Below are positions 28,951-37,646 of a stretch of 64,000 bases of DNA, in pieces; the first letter of the stretch is position 1; every line of letters starts with the position of its first letter. A model generated the notes under the pieces. That model was given only the letters and a program-made list of their open reading frames with translations, had not been told where the DNA came from and did no database searches. Where the stretch lies: the NCBI GenBank assembly GCA_031082205.1, contig JAVHLJ010000001.1, positions 1-64,000 of the forward strand. The letters are read 5' to 3'. The DNA is from Elusimicrobiales bacterium. GTDB lineage: Bacteria; Elusimicrobiota; Elusimicrobia; Elusimicrobiales; UBA9959. Position numbers and translations under genes: made by a program.

Positions 28951-30464
28951 CGTTGTCCTCCGACGCGGGCGGACCGCCCCAGCAGCCTGACGGCGGCCGC
29001 GTGGACCTTGTCCGCGGTTATGAGTTTCATGCAGAGAAAATGTCCCCTGGGGCAGCTGCGCGAGCCGTGCAGGGCGCAGGGCCGGCATTCCAGGAATTCT
29101 TCCAGGACCTCGCTGCTCCCGCCGTAGGGGAAGAAGCCGAGTTCCCGCGTGGTGGGGCCGAAGACCGCGACGACGGGCACGCCGTAGGCGGCGGCGATGT
29201 GCATCGGCCCGGAATCGTTGGTGATGAACAGGCTCATGCGCTTTATGACCGCCATCAGCTCGCCCAGGTCGGTGCGGCCGGCCAGGTTGAAGCAGGCCCC
29301 GGCGCCGGCGAGCTTTTCCACTTCGGCCGCCACCTCCCGTTCCTTGGGTCCGCCGACCAGCACGGCCCGCAGTCCCAGTTCCCCGTGAAGCCGCTTTATG
29401 ACTTCCGCGTAGCGGGCGGCGGGCCAGCACTTGGTGGGCCAGGCCGAGCCTGGATTCACGCCGAAAAGCCCGGAAGCAGGCAGGCCGAATTTTTTGAAAG
29501 GGTCGGGAGGCGAGGCCAGTCCCGGCCAGGCCGGCTGAGGGCTGCCCTTGAGCGGCAGCAGCAGGGTCAGGTTGCGTTCCAGGTCGTGCAGGAGCCAGGA
29601 GAAAGGGACCCGGTCGGTGAGAAGAAAGGCCCCGGCGCTCGACGAGAAACCGACCCGGCGCGGCACGCCGGCCAGGCGCGCGAGCAGGGCGCTGCGCAGC
29701 GAACGGTGGGGGATTACGGCGAGGTCGAAGGACCCCTTTTGCAGTTCGCGCTTGAGGCGGAAGAATTCGGCGAAGAAGGAGGAGGAGCGCTTTCTGTCCT
29801 CGATGACGGCAGCGGAGGGATCGGCCTGGGCGAAGACCCCCGCGGTCTCAGGTCGGGCCAGGACGGAGATGGACGAGGAGGGAAAAAGTTCCCTGAGCTG
29901 CCTGAGCAGCGGCAGCGTGAGCACGCAGTCGCCCAGGAAGGCCCCCTGCATCAGCAGTATCCGGCGCGGTTCCGCTCCCTCCGCGGGGCGCGCCGCGGCC
30001 GCCGGGCCCCAGTCTCCCAGGGCCGGAGCGTGGGAACCGGTTTTCACGCCCAGGGGTTCCAGCGCCGCCATGTACCGGTCCAGCGTATGGCGCTGCAGCG
30101 CGGGGCTGGGGAAGCGGAAAGCGACGAAAAGGCGGCGGGCCAGCGAATCCTTGCGGTAGCGCAGCTTGCGCGGGGCCCGGCAGAGCGCGCAGAGCAGGCG
30201 GGTGCGGAGCGTGGCGTGCAGGTCCACGATGACGTCGAAGCCGAGCGAGTTTATCTCCGCGGCGGAGGCGGAAAGCGATTTGAAGATAAGGACGCCCGAA
30301 AACGCGGGATTGGCGGCCGCGGCCTGGGCGAACTGCGGCTTTACCAGCATCCTGATGTCGGCGGAAGGGAACCGCTCCCTTAGGGCGCGCGCCGCGGGGG
30401 CCGTGAGGATGATGTCCCCCAGGGAGGAGAGGCGGATGAGGAGTATTCTGGGCTGTTTCGTCAT
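28947..30464 (-). CDS. Fusion of an extra GT9 N-terminal domain with a complete heptosyltransferase
   Basis: 505 residues, about 160 more than a normal GT9 enzyme. Residues 1-150 are a GT9 N-terminal Rossmann half (RILLIRLSSLGDIILTAPAARALRERFP...). At about residue 167 a second N-terminal half begins (RRILLMQGAFLGDCVLTLPLLRQLRELFP), followed by a full donor half with VNPGSAWPTKCWPAARYAEVI, FITNDSGPMHIAAAYGVPVVAVFGPT and the Cys-rich end CRPCALHGSRSCPRGHFLCM. The first module therefore lacks a donor domain. The second half is a credible WaaF-like heptosyltransferase. It appears to be the first gene of the LPS operon. Confidence 0.85.
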   Translation of the reverse strand: MTKQPRILLIRLSSLGDIILTAPAARALRERFPSADIRMLVKPQFAQAAAANPAFSGVLIFKSLSASAAEINSLGFDVIVDLHATLRTRLLCALCRAPRKLRYRKDSLARRLFVAFRFPSPALQRHTLDRYMAALEPLGVKTGSHAPALGDWGPAAAARPAEGAEPRRILLMQGAFLGDCVLTLPLLRQLRELFPSSSISVLARPETAGVFAQADPSAAVIEDRKRSSSFFAEFFRLKRELQKGSFDLAVIPHRSLRSALLARLAGVPRRVGFSSSAGAFLLTDRVPFSWLLHDLERNLTLLLPLKGSPQPAWPGLASPPDPFKKFGLPASGLFGVNPGSAWPTKCWPAARYAEVIKRLHGELGLRAVLVGGPKEREVAAEVEKLAGAGACFNLAGRTDLGELMAVIKRMSLFITNDSGPMHIAAAYGVPVVAVFGPTTRELGFFPYGGSSEVLEEFLECRPCALHGSRSCPRGHFLCMKLITADKVHAAAVRLLGRSARVGGQR

Positions 30465-30545
30465 AACCGCGCCGGCGGGGGTGGCCGAACGGAAATTATA
30501 TCATTTGAGCAGTTAAAATATTATAGAATACGGGACAAAGGGGAT

Positions 30546-31088
30546 ATGCCGAAGTACGCCATTAAAAGACTGTTGCCCGGCCTGATGGCCTCGGGCGCCC
30601 TTTTCCTTTTTTTTCACTCCGCGTATTCCCTGATGCGCAGCGACTCCTACCGCATGATGATGACGGAGATAGTAGGACTGGCCAACCCCACGGCCAAGAC
30701 CGGGGCGGGATATTCCCTGCTGGGCACTTTTTCCTCCATGGGCGCCTCCATATCCTCGGGCTCCCGCTACACAGTGGCCTGGGGCGTGGTCAACGCCTCC
30801 AGGCCCCCGCAGCTTGACATGGGGACCGCCCACGCCTATCCCAATCCCTGCAAGAAGAAACTGGGCTGCAACGGCGTGAATTTCACCCGCCTGACGCTTA
30901 CCGGCAGGATACGCATATACACGCTGTCCGGGGAACTGGTCCGTACCGTGGTCAAGACGGGCAACCTCGACAGCATGGGCTGGGACCTGAAGAACGAGTC
31001 CGGGCGCACGGTCGCCAGCGGACTCTACATCTATCATCTCGAAGGCGAGGGCAGCGTCAAGATAGGCAAACTTGTCATAGTGCGCTGA
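30546..31088 (+). CDS. Secreted protein with FlgD-like / type IX-sorting-like C-terminal domain
   Basis: 180 residues. An N-terminal hydrophobic segment (LLPGLMASGALFLFFHSAYS) is a likely signal peptide. The C-terminal 75 residues start at AYPNPCKKK and read RIRIYTLSGELVRTVV ... GWDLKNESGRTVASGLYIYHLEGEGSVKIGKLVIVR, the FlgD Ig-like fold used as a C-terminal sorting domain in type IX secretion. The same end pattern occurs in the large protease at 48 kb. AAAGGGG precedes the start. It lies just upstream of the 1280-residue repetitive protein, suggesting a shared surface role. Confidence 0.75.
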   Translation: MPKYAIKRLLPGLMASGALFLFFHSAYSLMRSDSYRMMMTEIVGLANPTAKTGAGYSLLGTFSSMGASISSGSRYTVAWGVVNASRPPQLDMGTAHAYPNPCKKKLGCNGVNFTRLTLTGRIRIYTLSGELVRTVVKTGNLDSMGWDLKNESGRTVASGLYIYHLEGEGSVKIGKLVIVR

Positions 31089-31113
31089 TACAAAGGAACA
31101 GGGGTCTACACTT

Positions 31114-34100
31114 ATGGCGAAAATGATCATGGCGGTACTCATAACCATCCTGGCGGCCCATTCGCCCGCCGGGGCCGGCGACATCTCGGTCGGGGCCACG
31201 CCCGGCACCATCAATTACCAGGGCCGCCTGGAACGCGACAATTCGCCCGTCACCGGGACCGTCCACATCTATTTCAGGGTGTTCAATTCCCCCACGGCGG
31301 CCAACCTGGGGACCTGCGGCACGCCCGCCGCCAACCCCTGCCTCTGGCAGAGCCCCGAAATAACCGTGCAGGCCGTGCAGGGCATGTTCACCGCGGCGAT
31401 AGAACCGCCGGTATCCATATTCTCCGCCGCCACCGACAAATACCTCGAGGTCGAGATAGAGAGCGAGACCCTCTCGCCCCGAGAGAAGATAAACAGCGTG
31501 GTCTATTCGTATATAGCCAAGAAACTGGAGGACGGCGCCAGCGTGGCGGTCAGCTCCCTTACAGCGGCCTACAGCGTCTACATGGCCACCTCGTCGGGCA
31601 ATGTGGGCATAGGGACGATAAACCCCACCAGCAAGCTTACGGTCAACGGGTCGATCGAGCTCATGCCGGGGGGCTCGCTCGTGTTTCCGGACGGCAGCTC
31701 CATGATCGTCGCCAGCGTGGCGTCAGCAGGCAATATTTCCGCTTTCGATACCTCCACCATAAAATACGATTCCAACAGCGACGGGGTCGGCGACCTTGTC
31801 ATACAGCGCGGCGACCTTGTCCGGGCGCGCATGGAGAACAACGGGAATTTCGGCATCGGAGACTTCCTCGCCGCCACGCCCAAGGGCAAACTGGACGTGG
31901 ACGGCTCCCTCTTCGTTGGCAGCGAGGGCCTTCACGGCCGCGACGCCCCCGGCGACGTAAATGTCATAGCCAATCTTTACGTCTCCAGCGGCAGGATAAC
32001 CGGCGCCAATTCCGAATACATTAACCTGGGCGTCACCAATAACCGGATATCCCTTGTCGCCGGCGGCTCGGAGCGCGTGCGGCTGGAGAACGCCGATCTT
32101 GCCGTAGGCCTGACCGTTCCGACCGAGCGGCTGCACGTGGGAGCCAACGCCTACGCAAATTACGGCGTGCGCGGAGGAAGCGTGTCCGTCGGCGGATACA
32201 CCACCTGGAACGCCCTCTGGAACGAGGTGCGCTCCCAGGACAATACCCACCTCCTGCTGCAGCAGACCAACTCTTACAACGTGGGCGTGGGGACCGACAC
32301 GCCGCGCGAGAAACTGCACGTGCGCGGCTCGATGCGCGCCGACTACGGCGTCATCGCCTCGTCCGGCCATTTCAGCGGCTCGGGTATAACCGGGTCCAAC
32401 CCGACCCTGGACGTGCGCGGCAATCTCCGCGCCAATACGGGCCTCGGCAATACCGTGGAACTGTCGTCCACCGTCATATACGGCACGCTGCAGGTAACCG
32501 GACTGCTGCTGGGCTCGCAGGGCGGCAACCCCGCGTACCTCTCCGACAACCAGACCTTCAGCGGCAGGAACACGTTCACCTCGGTGCTGACGGCTTCGAC
32601 GGACGTCGTGATCTCGCCCCGCCTCGGGGTCGGCATGTCCGGCTTCGATTTCGGCCTGGGCGCGAACGACCGGTACCTCCAGGTCGGAGACAATATACCG
32701 GCCTACGATTCCTCGAACGCGAACATCTATATCGTGGGCGGCACCAACGCCGACGCGAAGCTGAACCTCTACCGCGGGGGAGTGCAGGCCGCCCGCGTGG
32801 AGACCCAGGGCGCCAACACGCTCGCCCTGGTATCCGGGGGAACGACCCGGGCTCTGATAAACCCCTCCTATTTCACCGTGCAGAACAGCCCCTTCCGCGT
32901 CCTCCCCGACGGCTCCACCCCGGCCATCTTCGTCAGCGGCGGCGGCAAGGTGGGCGTGGGGACCGCGGTCACCGACGCCGCGCAGCCTCTGAGCGTCAAC
33001 GGCAGCGTGCACATCCTCTCCGGAGCGCTTATATTCCCGGACGGCTCCGTGATGACCACCAGCAGCGCCACGGCCGCGACCTCGGTCTCGAGCCTCTCGG
33101 ACGCGCTGGTCCAGGCCGGCCTCGGCGGCAGCGGCAGCGTCATCATAAAATCCGGCGCCACCGACGGCATAGCCGTCACCTATACCGGCCGCGTCGGCGT
33201 GGGCACGACCTCCCCGCTGGCCAAACTCAACGTGCGCGGCGGCGACCTTGTGGTGGGCAGCCCCGTGCAGGGCGATTACGCCACCAACGGCGTGGAGGAC
33301 CTCCTGGTGGGCGGCAGCCTGGTGGTGGACGGCGGCATAGTGCAGCGCTCGGCCACTCCGGTCCAGTTCGCGGCGGCCGTGATCTACGGCGACGTATATC
33401 TTTCGACGGCCACGGGGGCCAGGACCGGCGTAGGGACCAGCTCGCCGCGGACCAGGTTCGACGTAGACGGCGGCGAGGCCCAGTTCGGCACCGGGGCGCA
33501 GAAGTCGACCTTTACCGCCACCGGCGCGCTCAACCTTCGCACCCCGCTGACCGTCCCCTCCGGCGGCACCGGCGCGACCACGCTGACCGGAGTGGTCAAA
33601 GGCAACGGGACCGGCGCGCTGACGGTAATGACGGGCAACACCGGTTACAATACCTACTGGTCGGACGCCAATACCATCGCCTCCGAGGCATACACGGCAC
33701 TGACGCGGGGCGGCTCCAACGCCGATCTCTCAGGCGCGGCCCAGGGCGGTATTATCTACAAAGGAGCCTCGGCGCTGGCCGCCAGCGCGGCCCTTACCGG
33801 CGTTTTAAAGGGCAACAATACTGGCGCCCCGACCGCAATGACAGGCGCCACGAACGCGGTCGTCCGCTGGTCGGACGCCAACACCATCGCCGCCAGTTCG
33901 ATGCTGACCGACGACGGCTCGCGTTTTGGCGTGGCCGGGGCGGGAGATTTCACCGGCGCCGTAACAACGGCCTCCAGCGGCACGTTCAAATACTCGGGGG
34001 CTTCTAATTACAGCATAGACGCGAGTTCCGGCATACTCATGCGCGCCGGCATACTCAACATGAACAGCGCCGGACGGGTGCGCAATATGCTCGATCCGGT

Positions 34101-34956
34101 CGCCAACCAGGACGGCGCCACCAAAGCATATGTGGATTCGCAGCTCGGCTCCAGCATCGGTCAGGTCTGGAGCCGCTCCGGCAATTCGGTGGGTGGACTG
34201 GACTGGCTCGGCAGCAGCAACGCCGCCGACGTCGTCTTCAAAAGCAACAATACCACGCGCATGACCATCGCCTCCGGCGGCGGGATAAATGTGGCCGCTT
34301 ACACCACGGCCGGTTTCCTCAAGAACGACGGCTCGGGCAACCTTTCGGGCGGCAACTCCGTGGCCGCCGGCGACATAACATCGGGGACCCTCGGCGTGGC
34401 CCGGGGCGGCACCGGTACCGGTTCTACCTTGTCGGGGGTGGTGCTGGGAGGCAGTCCGATGACGGCCCTGGCCGCCAGCGGGGGAAGCCAGTATCTGCGA
34501 CGCAATTCCGGTAATACCGCCTATGAATTCTCCGCCCTGGCCGCCGGGGATATCCCGAATCTCGGCGCCACGCCGGGGTTGACCCTGGGGACCTCCAATG
34601 CCGCCGGCTCAGCCTCAACTTATGTCCGCACCGACGCGAGCATACTGGTCTTCGACGGTACCAACCCCGCCGCCCTGGGCACAGCCGCCACCGGCGGAGC
34701 CGCAACAGCCGCCCGGCGGGACCATGTTCATCCGGCCGCCGACCTGGGGGGGGCTTCCACCGCGGGAACCCTGCCTGTCAATAAGGGCGGCACCAGCGCG
34801 ACCACCGAGGCCGGCGCGAGAACGGCTTTAAGAGTCCCCGATTTGGGGGCGAGTCCGCAGAGCGGCAAAGCTTTGTGCCTAAGCGGAGGGACCACTCTCG
34901 GTTATTGCGTGGATATCAGTACCACCACGGGCAACTGCACCTGCACCGCTTTCTGA
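31114..34956 (+). CDS. Large secreted repetitive protein with tail-fibre-like modules
   Basis: 1280 residues with a signal peptide (MAKMIMAVLITILAAHSPAGA). Residues about 30-140 form a 'NYQGRLERDNSPVTGTV'-type beta domain. Then come about seven copies of a VGxGT..P..KL.V.GS unit (for example NVGIGTINPTSKLTVNGS, VGVGTDTPREKLHVRGS, VGVGTTSPLAKLNVRGG, TGVGTSSPRTRFDVDGG), followed by PSGGTGATTLTGVVKGNGTGA-type and SDANTIA repeats, as in phage tail fibres and adhesin stalks. The extreme C-terminus is Cys-rich (GNCTCTAF). It is likely a long surface fibre or adhesin. No phage genes flank it, so it is a cellular protein. It has no FlgD-like domain of its own. Confidence 0.75.
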   Translation: MAKMIMAVLITILAAHSPAGAGDISVGATPGTINYQGRLERDNSPVTGTVHIYFRVFNSPTAANLGTCGTPAANPCLWQSPEITVQAVQGMFTAAIEPPVSIFSAATDKYLEVEIESETLSPREKINSVVYSYIAKKLEDGASVAVSSLTAAYSVYMATSSGNVGIGTINPTSKLTVNGSIELMPGGSLVFPDGSSMIVASVASAGNISAFDTSTIKYDSNSDGVGDLVIQRGDLVRARMENNGNFGIGDFLAATPKGKLDVDGSLFVGSEGLHGRDAPGDVNVIANLYVSSGRITGANSEYINLGVTNNRISLVAGGSERVRLENADLAVGLTVPTERLHVGANAYANYGVRGGSVSVGGYTTWNALWNEVRSQDNTHLLLQQTNSYNVGVGTDTPREKLHVRGSMRADYGVIASSGHFSGSGITGSNPTLDVRGNLRANTGLGNTVELSSTVIYGTLQVTGLLLGSQGGNPAYLSDNQTFSGRNTFTSVLTASTDVVISPRLGVGMSGFDFGLGANDRYLQVGDNIPAYDSSNANIYIVGGTNADAKLNLYRGGVQAARVETQGANTLALVSGGTTRALINPSYFTVQNSPFRVLPDGSTPAIFVSGGGKVGVGTAVTDAAQPLSVNGSVHILSGALIFPDGSVMTTSSATAATSVSSLSDALVQAGLGGSGSVIIKSGATDGIAVTYTGRVGVGTTSPLAKLNVRGGDLVVGSPVQGDYATNGVEDLLVGGSLVVDGGIVQRSATPVQFAAAVIYGDVYLSTATGARTGVGTSSPRTRFDVDGGEAQFGTGAQKSTFTATGALNLRTPLTVPSGGTGATTLTGVVKGNGTGALTVMTGNTGYNTYWSDANTIASEAYTALTRGGSNADLSGAAQGGIIYKGASALAASAALTGVLKGNNTGAPTAMTGATNAVVRWSDANTIAASSMLTDDGSRFGVAGAGDFTGAVTTASSGTFKYSGASNYSIDASSGILMRAGILNMNSAGRVRNMLDPVANQDGATKAYVDSQLGSSIGQVWSRSGNSVGGLDWLGSSNAADVVFKSNNTTRMTIASGGGINVAAYTTAGFLKNDGSGNLSGGNSVAAGDITSGTLGVARGGTGTGSTLSGVVLGGSPMTALAASGGSQYLRRNSGNTAYEFSALAAGDIPNLGATPGLTLGTSNAAGSASTYVRTDASILVFDGTNPAALGTAATGGAATAARRDHVHPAADLGGASTAGTLPVNKGGTSATTEAGARTALRVPDLGASPQSGKALCLSGGTTLGYCVDISTTTGNCTCTAF

Positions 34957-35001
34957 GCGATGCGCCGCGCGCAGCGGGATGGATTTTAAGACCGCAGGAT
35001 T

Positions 35002-36336
35002 TCAGATCCTGATGTGAAGTTGTACCGCGTTAAGCGTTTTTTCGGTGGCGCCCTGGAGGCCTCGCAAGGCTTCCAGGGCTTTTTTTCCGGCCGTGGCCGA
35101 GAAGGTCGGGGAGTGGAGAAGGACTTTAAGGCGGGCGGCCAGTTCGTCGCCGTCGGCGGCCAGGAAGCCGCCGCCGGAGGCCAGCAGGGCCTTGCCCGCG
35201 ACCAGCGCGTTGGAATAGTTCCTTCCGAAGAATACCGGCTTGGAGGCCGCGGCCGGCTCGAGCAGGTTGTGCCCTCCTACGGGGGCTATGGTGCCGCCCA
35301 CGAAAACCGCTTCGCAGAAGGGATAGAAGCCCGCCAGCCAGCCCATTTCGTCCATCAGCAGGCAGTCGCCCTCGCCGCTCCAGGCGGCCCTGTCCTTCCA
35401 GCGCAGGCAGGTTAAGCCTGCCCTGGCCGCGCTTTTGAGCGCGTCGCCCGCCCTTTCGGGATGCCTGGGCGCCAGCAGCAGCCGGAGCTCATGGCGCGAT
35501 TCCCTGGCCGCCGCGAAGGCTTTGAGTACCGCCTCTTCGTCGAGCGGGTGGGTGCTGGCGGCGCAGAAGACGGGCTTGCCGGCGAAGCCGGCCCGACGGA
35601 GGCCTTCCTTTATCTCCGCGTCCTTTGAGACATCGGGTTCCACCAGGTCGTACTTTATATTCCCGGTAACTTCCGCCTTGCGGCCGGGCGGCAGGAAATA
35701 GCCGTAGCGGGCGGCGTCCTCCGGCGTCTGGGCCAGTACGCCGTCGGCCATGGAGAGCGTCCAGGCGAGGACGGAGCGGAGCAGGCGGTATGAGCGGAAG
35801 CTGCGGGCCGACATCCTGGCGTTCATGAAGAATATCCTGGCCTCCCTCTGGCGGGCGCACAGTACCAGGCCCGGCCAGATCTCGGTCTCGGCTATCAGCA
35901 GCATTGAGGGGTTGGCCGCGCGGCAGAAGGCGCGCATCAGCGGGTAGAAGTCCAGGGGCAGCAGCCTGGCGTGCGGAGTGAGCTTAAGCGCTTCCGTCCT
36001 GCCGGCCCAGGTGGAGCAGGTGATGAGCAGCGGGGTTTCCGGCAGGGTCTCTTTTATGGCCGCCGCCAGCCTGGGCAGCGAGCGCACCTCGCCCACGGAG
36101 GCGGCGTGTATCCACACGGGCCTGGCCGGGAGTTTCTCCATCGAGGGGGTGAGCCGCTCGCCGAGTTCCTTGAATAGGTTGCCGAGGAGGCGGCGGCGGG
36201 GGGAGAGCGCGAAGCCGGCCAGGAAGGCCAGCGCCAGCAGCGGCGAGACCAGGTTATAGAGGAGATACATCGCCCGGCCGGTCGCGGAACTTCCGGCACC
36301 GGCCGCGGGCGATGCCGCCCTGTCCCGGGCCGTCAT
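35002..36336 (-). CDS. waaA: KDO transferase (3-deoxy-D-manno-octulosonic acid transferase)
   Basis: ATG 36336 overlaps the acyltransferase stop and has GGAGG ten bases upstream, giving 444 residues; MYLLYNLVSP at 36270 is a weaker alternative matching the usual WaaA N-terminus. GT30 features: N-terminal membrane helix, PVWIHAASVGEVRSLPRLAAAI with the catalytic Glu region, LLIAETEIWPGL, VTGNIKYD, and the C-terminal FVGGTIAPVGGHNLLEPAA. It transfers KDO from CMP-KDO to lipid A, closing the pathway encoded at 18-23 kb. Confidence 0.93.
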   Translation of the reverse strand: MTARDRAASPAAGAGSSATGRAMYLLYNLVSPLLALAFLAGFALSPRRRLLGNLFKELGERLTPSMEKLPARPVWIHAASVGEVRSLPRLAAAIKETLPETPLLITCSTWAGRTEALKLTPHARLLPLDFYPLMRAFCRAANPSMLLIAETEIWPGLVLCARQREARIFFMNARMSARSFRSYRLLRSVLAWTLSMADGVLAQTPEDAARYGYFLPPGRKAEVTGNIKYDLVEPDVSKDAEIKEGLRRAGFAGKPVFCAASTHPLDEEAVLKAFAAARESRHELRLLLAPRHPERAGDALKSAARAGLTCLRWKDRAAWSGEGDCLLMDEMGWLAGFYPFCEAVFVGGTIAPVGGHNLLEPAAASKPVFFGRNYSNALVAGKALLASGGGFLAADGDELAARLKVLLHSPTFSATAGKKALEALRGLQGATEKTLNAVQLHIRI

Positions 36337-36983
36337 TTCCCGGCCTCCAGCAGCCTTTCCGCTTCCGCGCAGGCCCCGTCGAGGCGCGATTCCAGTTCCC
36401 GGGCGGCGGCCTCCAGGTCGTCGGCCGGGCCGACGCGCAGCGGCTCGCCGTAAACTATGGCAGCCCGGCTGAAAGGAAGGGGAAAATTGAACCTGTCCCA
36501 GGAGTTGAATACTATGCGCCACGCGGTGGCGCAGGAGATGGGCAGTATGGGCAGGCCGGTCTTCTGCGCGAGATACAGGGCTCCCGGCTGGGCCTTACGC
36601 GCCGGTCCTTTGGGCCCGTCGGGCGTCATGGCCAGCGAAAAACCCTCCTCCGCCTTGCGGAGGAGCAGTATGAGGGCCCTGGCCGCGCCCTTGCTGCTCG
36701 ACCCGCGGACGGTCTCGTAGCCCAGCAGCCGCAGGGCGCCGTTTATGAACTCTCCGTCGGAGCTGCGGCTGACCAGCGCGGCCACCCGCCTGCCCCGGTG
36801 GGCGCAGATGCAGTAGGCCAGCTGGTGATGCCAGTGGACGAGGACGGACTGCCGGAACTCTGTCGGGGGCGGGGGGGTGACCAGGCGCACGGTGGCGTAG
36901 ACCAGGCGCATGTAGAGGTATATCAGGCGCGAAAGGAGGCGGCTTGAGAGGGGTGCGGCCGCTTCGGCTGGCCCGGGGTTCAT
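36333..36983 (-). CDS. DUF374-type lysophospholipid/lipid A acyltransferase-like protein
   Basis: 216 residues from ATG 36983 (overlapping the upstream stop); the longer track start is shadow. The N-terminal hydrophobic helix is followed by VLVHWHHQLAYCI (the HQ of DUF374 replaces the HxxxxD motif of classical acyltransferases), SRSSDGEFINGALRLLGYETVRGSSSKGA, and MTPDGPKGPARKAQPGALYLAQKTGLPILPI. DUF374 proteins are LPLAT-fold enzymes linked to envelope lipid synthesis; in some bacteria a member acts as a lipid A late acyltransferase. The neighbouring waaA supports a lipid A role. Confidence 0.85.
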   Translation of the reverse strand: MNPGPAEAAAPLSSRLLSRLIYLYMRLVYATVRLVTPPPPTEFRQSVLVHWHHQLAYCICAHRGRRVAALVSRSSDGEFINGALRLLGYETVRGSSSKGAARALILLLRKAEEGFSLAMTPDGPKGPARKAQPGALYLAQKTGLPILPISCATAWRIVFNSWDRFNFPLPFSRAAIVYGEPLRVGPADDLEAAARELESRLDGACAEAERLLEAGK

Positions 36984-37600
36984 TTTTTGTCGCCCGGCTT
37001 GCCCTCGAACTGCGGGGGCTTTACGGCCTTCTTCTCTTTTTCCTTCTTCTTGCGGTTGAGCCACGGTATGGAGAAAACGAGAGTATGCCGCGGAACGAGC
37101 GCGCCGCCGTCCGCCGTGACGCCTATCTTGGAGGCGTCGAGAGTTCCCAGCAGCCCGGCGAGGGCGTCCGCGGGGGTTTCCAGCCACGGAGCGGCCGTTA
37201 TCTCCGGGTCGCCCAGGTCGAAGCCCTCATTGCCCGCTTCCTGGGCCGCGAGTTCGGCTACCACCTTCAGGCCGGTCTCGAGGAATACCCCCGCAGCTAT
37301 CTCGGCCAGGCGGGCGTTATCTCCCTGCATGCCGGCGGCCTTGGTCTCGAGTCCGGTTCCCAGGGTCAGAACTCCCCTGGTGAGGCCCGGCAGCGCCCGC
37401 TCCTTCATCTCGGGAAGTTCTTCGCGGGCGTGGTCGAACACGGTTGCGGGCTCGCAGTCGTGGAACAGCGAGGAGGCGAATTCCCTGAGATGCTCGGGCG
37501 CGGCCAGGCCTATGGCGAAGAGGTCGATCTTCTCCTTGCGGGCCTTGCGCTGCACCTCGTGAGCGTACACGGGGATCTTGAATTTCCTGATCTTTCTCAC
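36980..37600 (-). CDS. MetH-activation-domain-like protein
   Basis: 206 residues, GTG start. The region TLGTGLETKAAGMQGDNARLAEIAAGVFLETGLKVVAELAAQEA and then LLGTLDASKIGVTADGGALVPRHTLVFSIPWLN follows the pattern of the vitamin B12-dependent methionine synthase activation domain (there: ...LLDA.KIGV.LTES.MM.P..SVS...). A standalone version is known in several bacteria, where it is proposed to reactivate corrinoid enzymes. The terminal KKKEKEKK segment is basic. No corrinoid methyltransferase is in the window. The assignment is a motif-level inference. Confidence 0.5.
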   Translation of the reverse strand: MRKIRKFKIPVYAHEVQRKARKEKIDLFAIGLAAPEHLREFASSLFHDCEPATVFDHAREELPEMKERALPGLTRGVLTLGTGLETKAAGMQGDNARLAEIAAGVFLETGLKVVAELAAQEAGNEGFDLGDPEITAAPWLETPADALAGLLGTLDASKIGVTADGGALVPRHTLVFSIPWLNRKKKEKEKKAVKPPQFEGKPGDKK

Positions 37601-37646
37601 TGTCGTTCCGCCTGTGCCGGGGCGCGGGCCCCGGCGTCCTTCCCGC

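Noticed and set aside
31114-34956. Prophage or tail-fibre gene cluster
   Set aside because: Only one protein has tail-fibre-like repeats; no capsid, terminase, portal or integrase is nearby, and it has a signal peptide.
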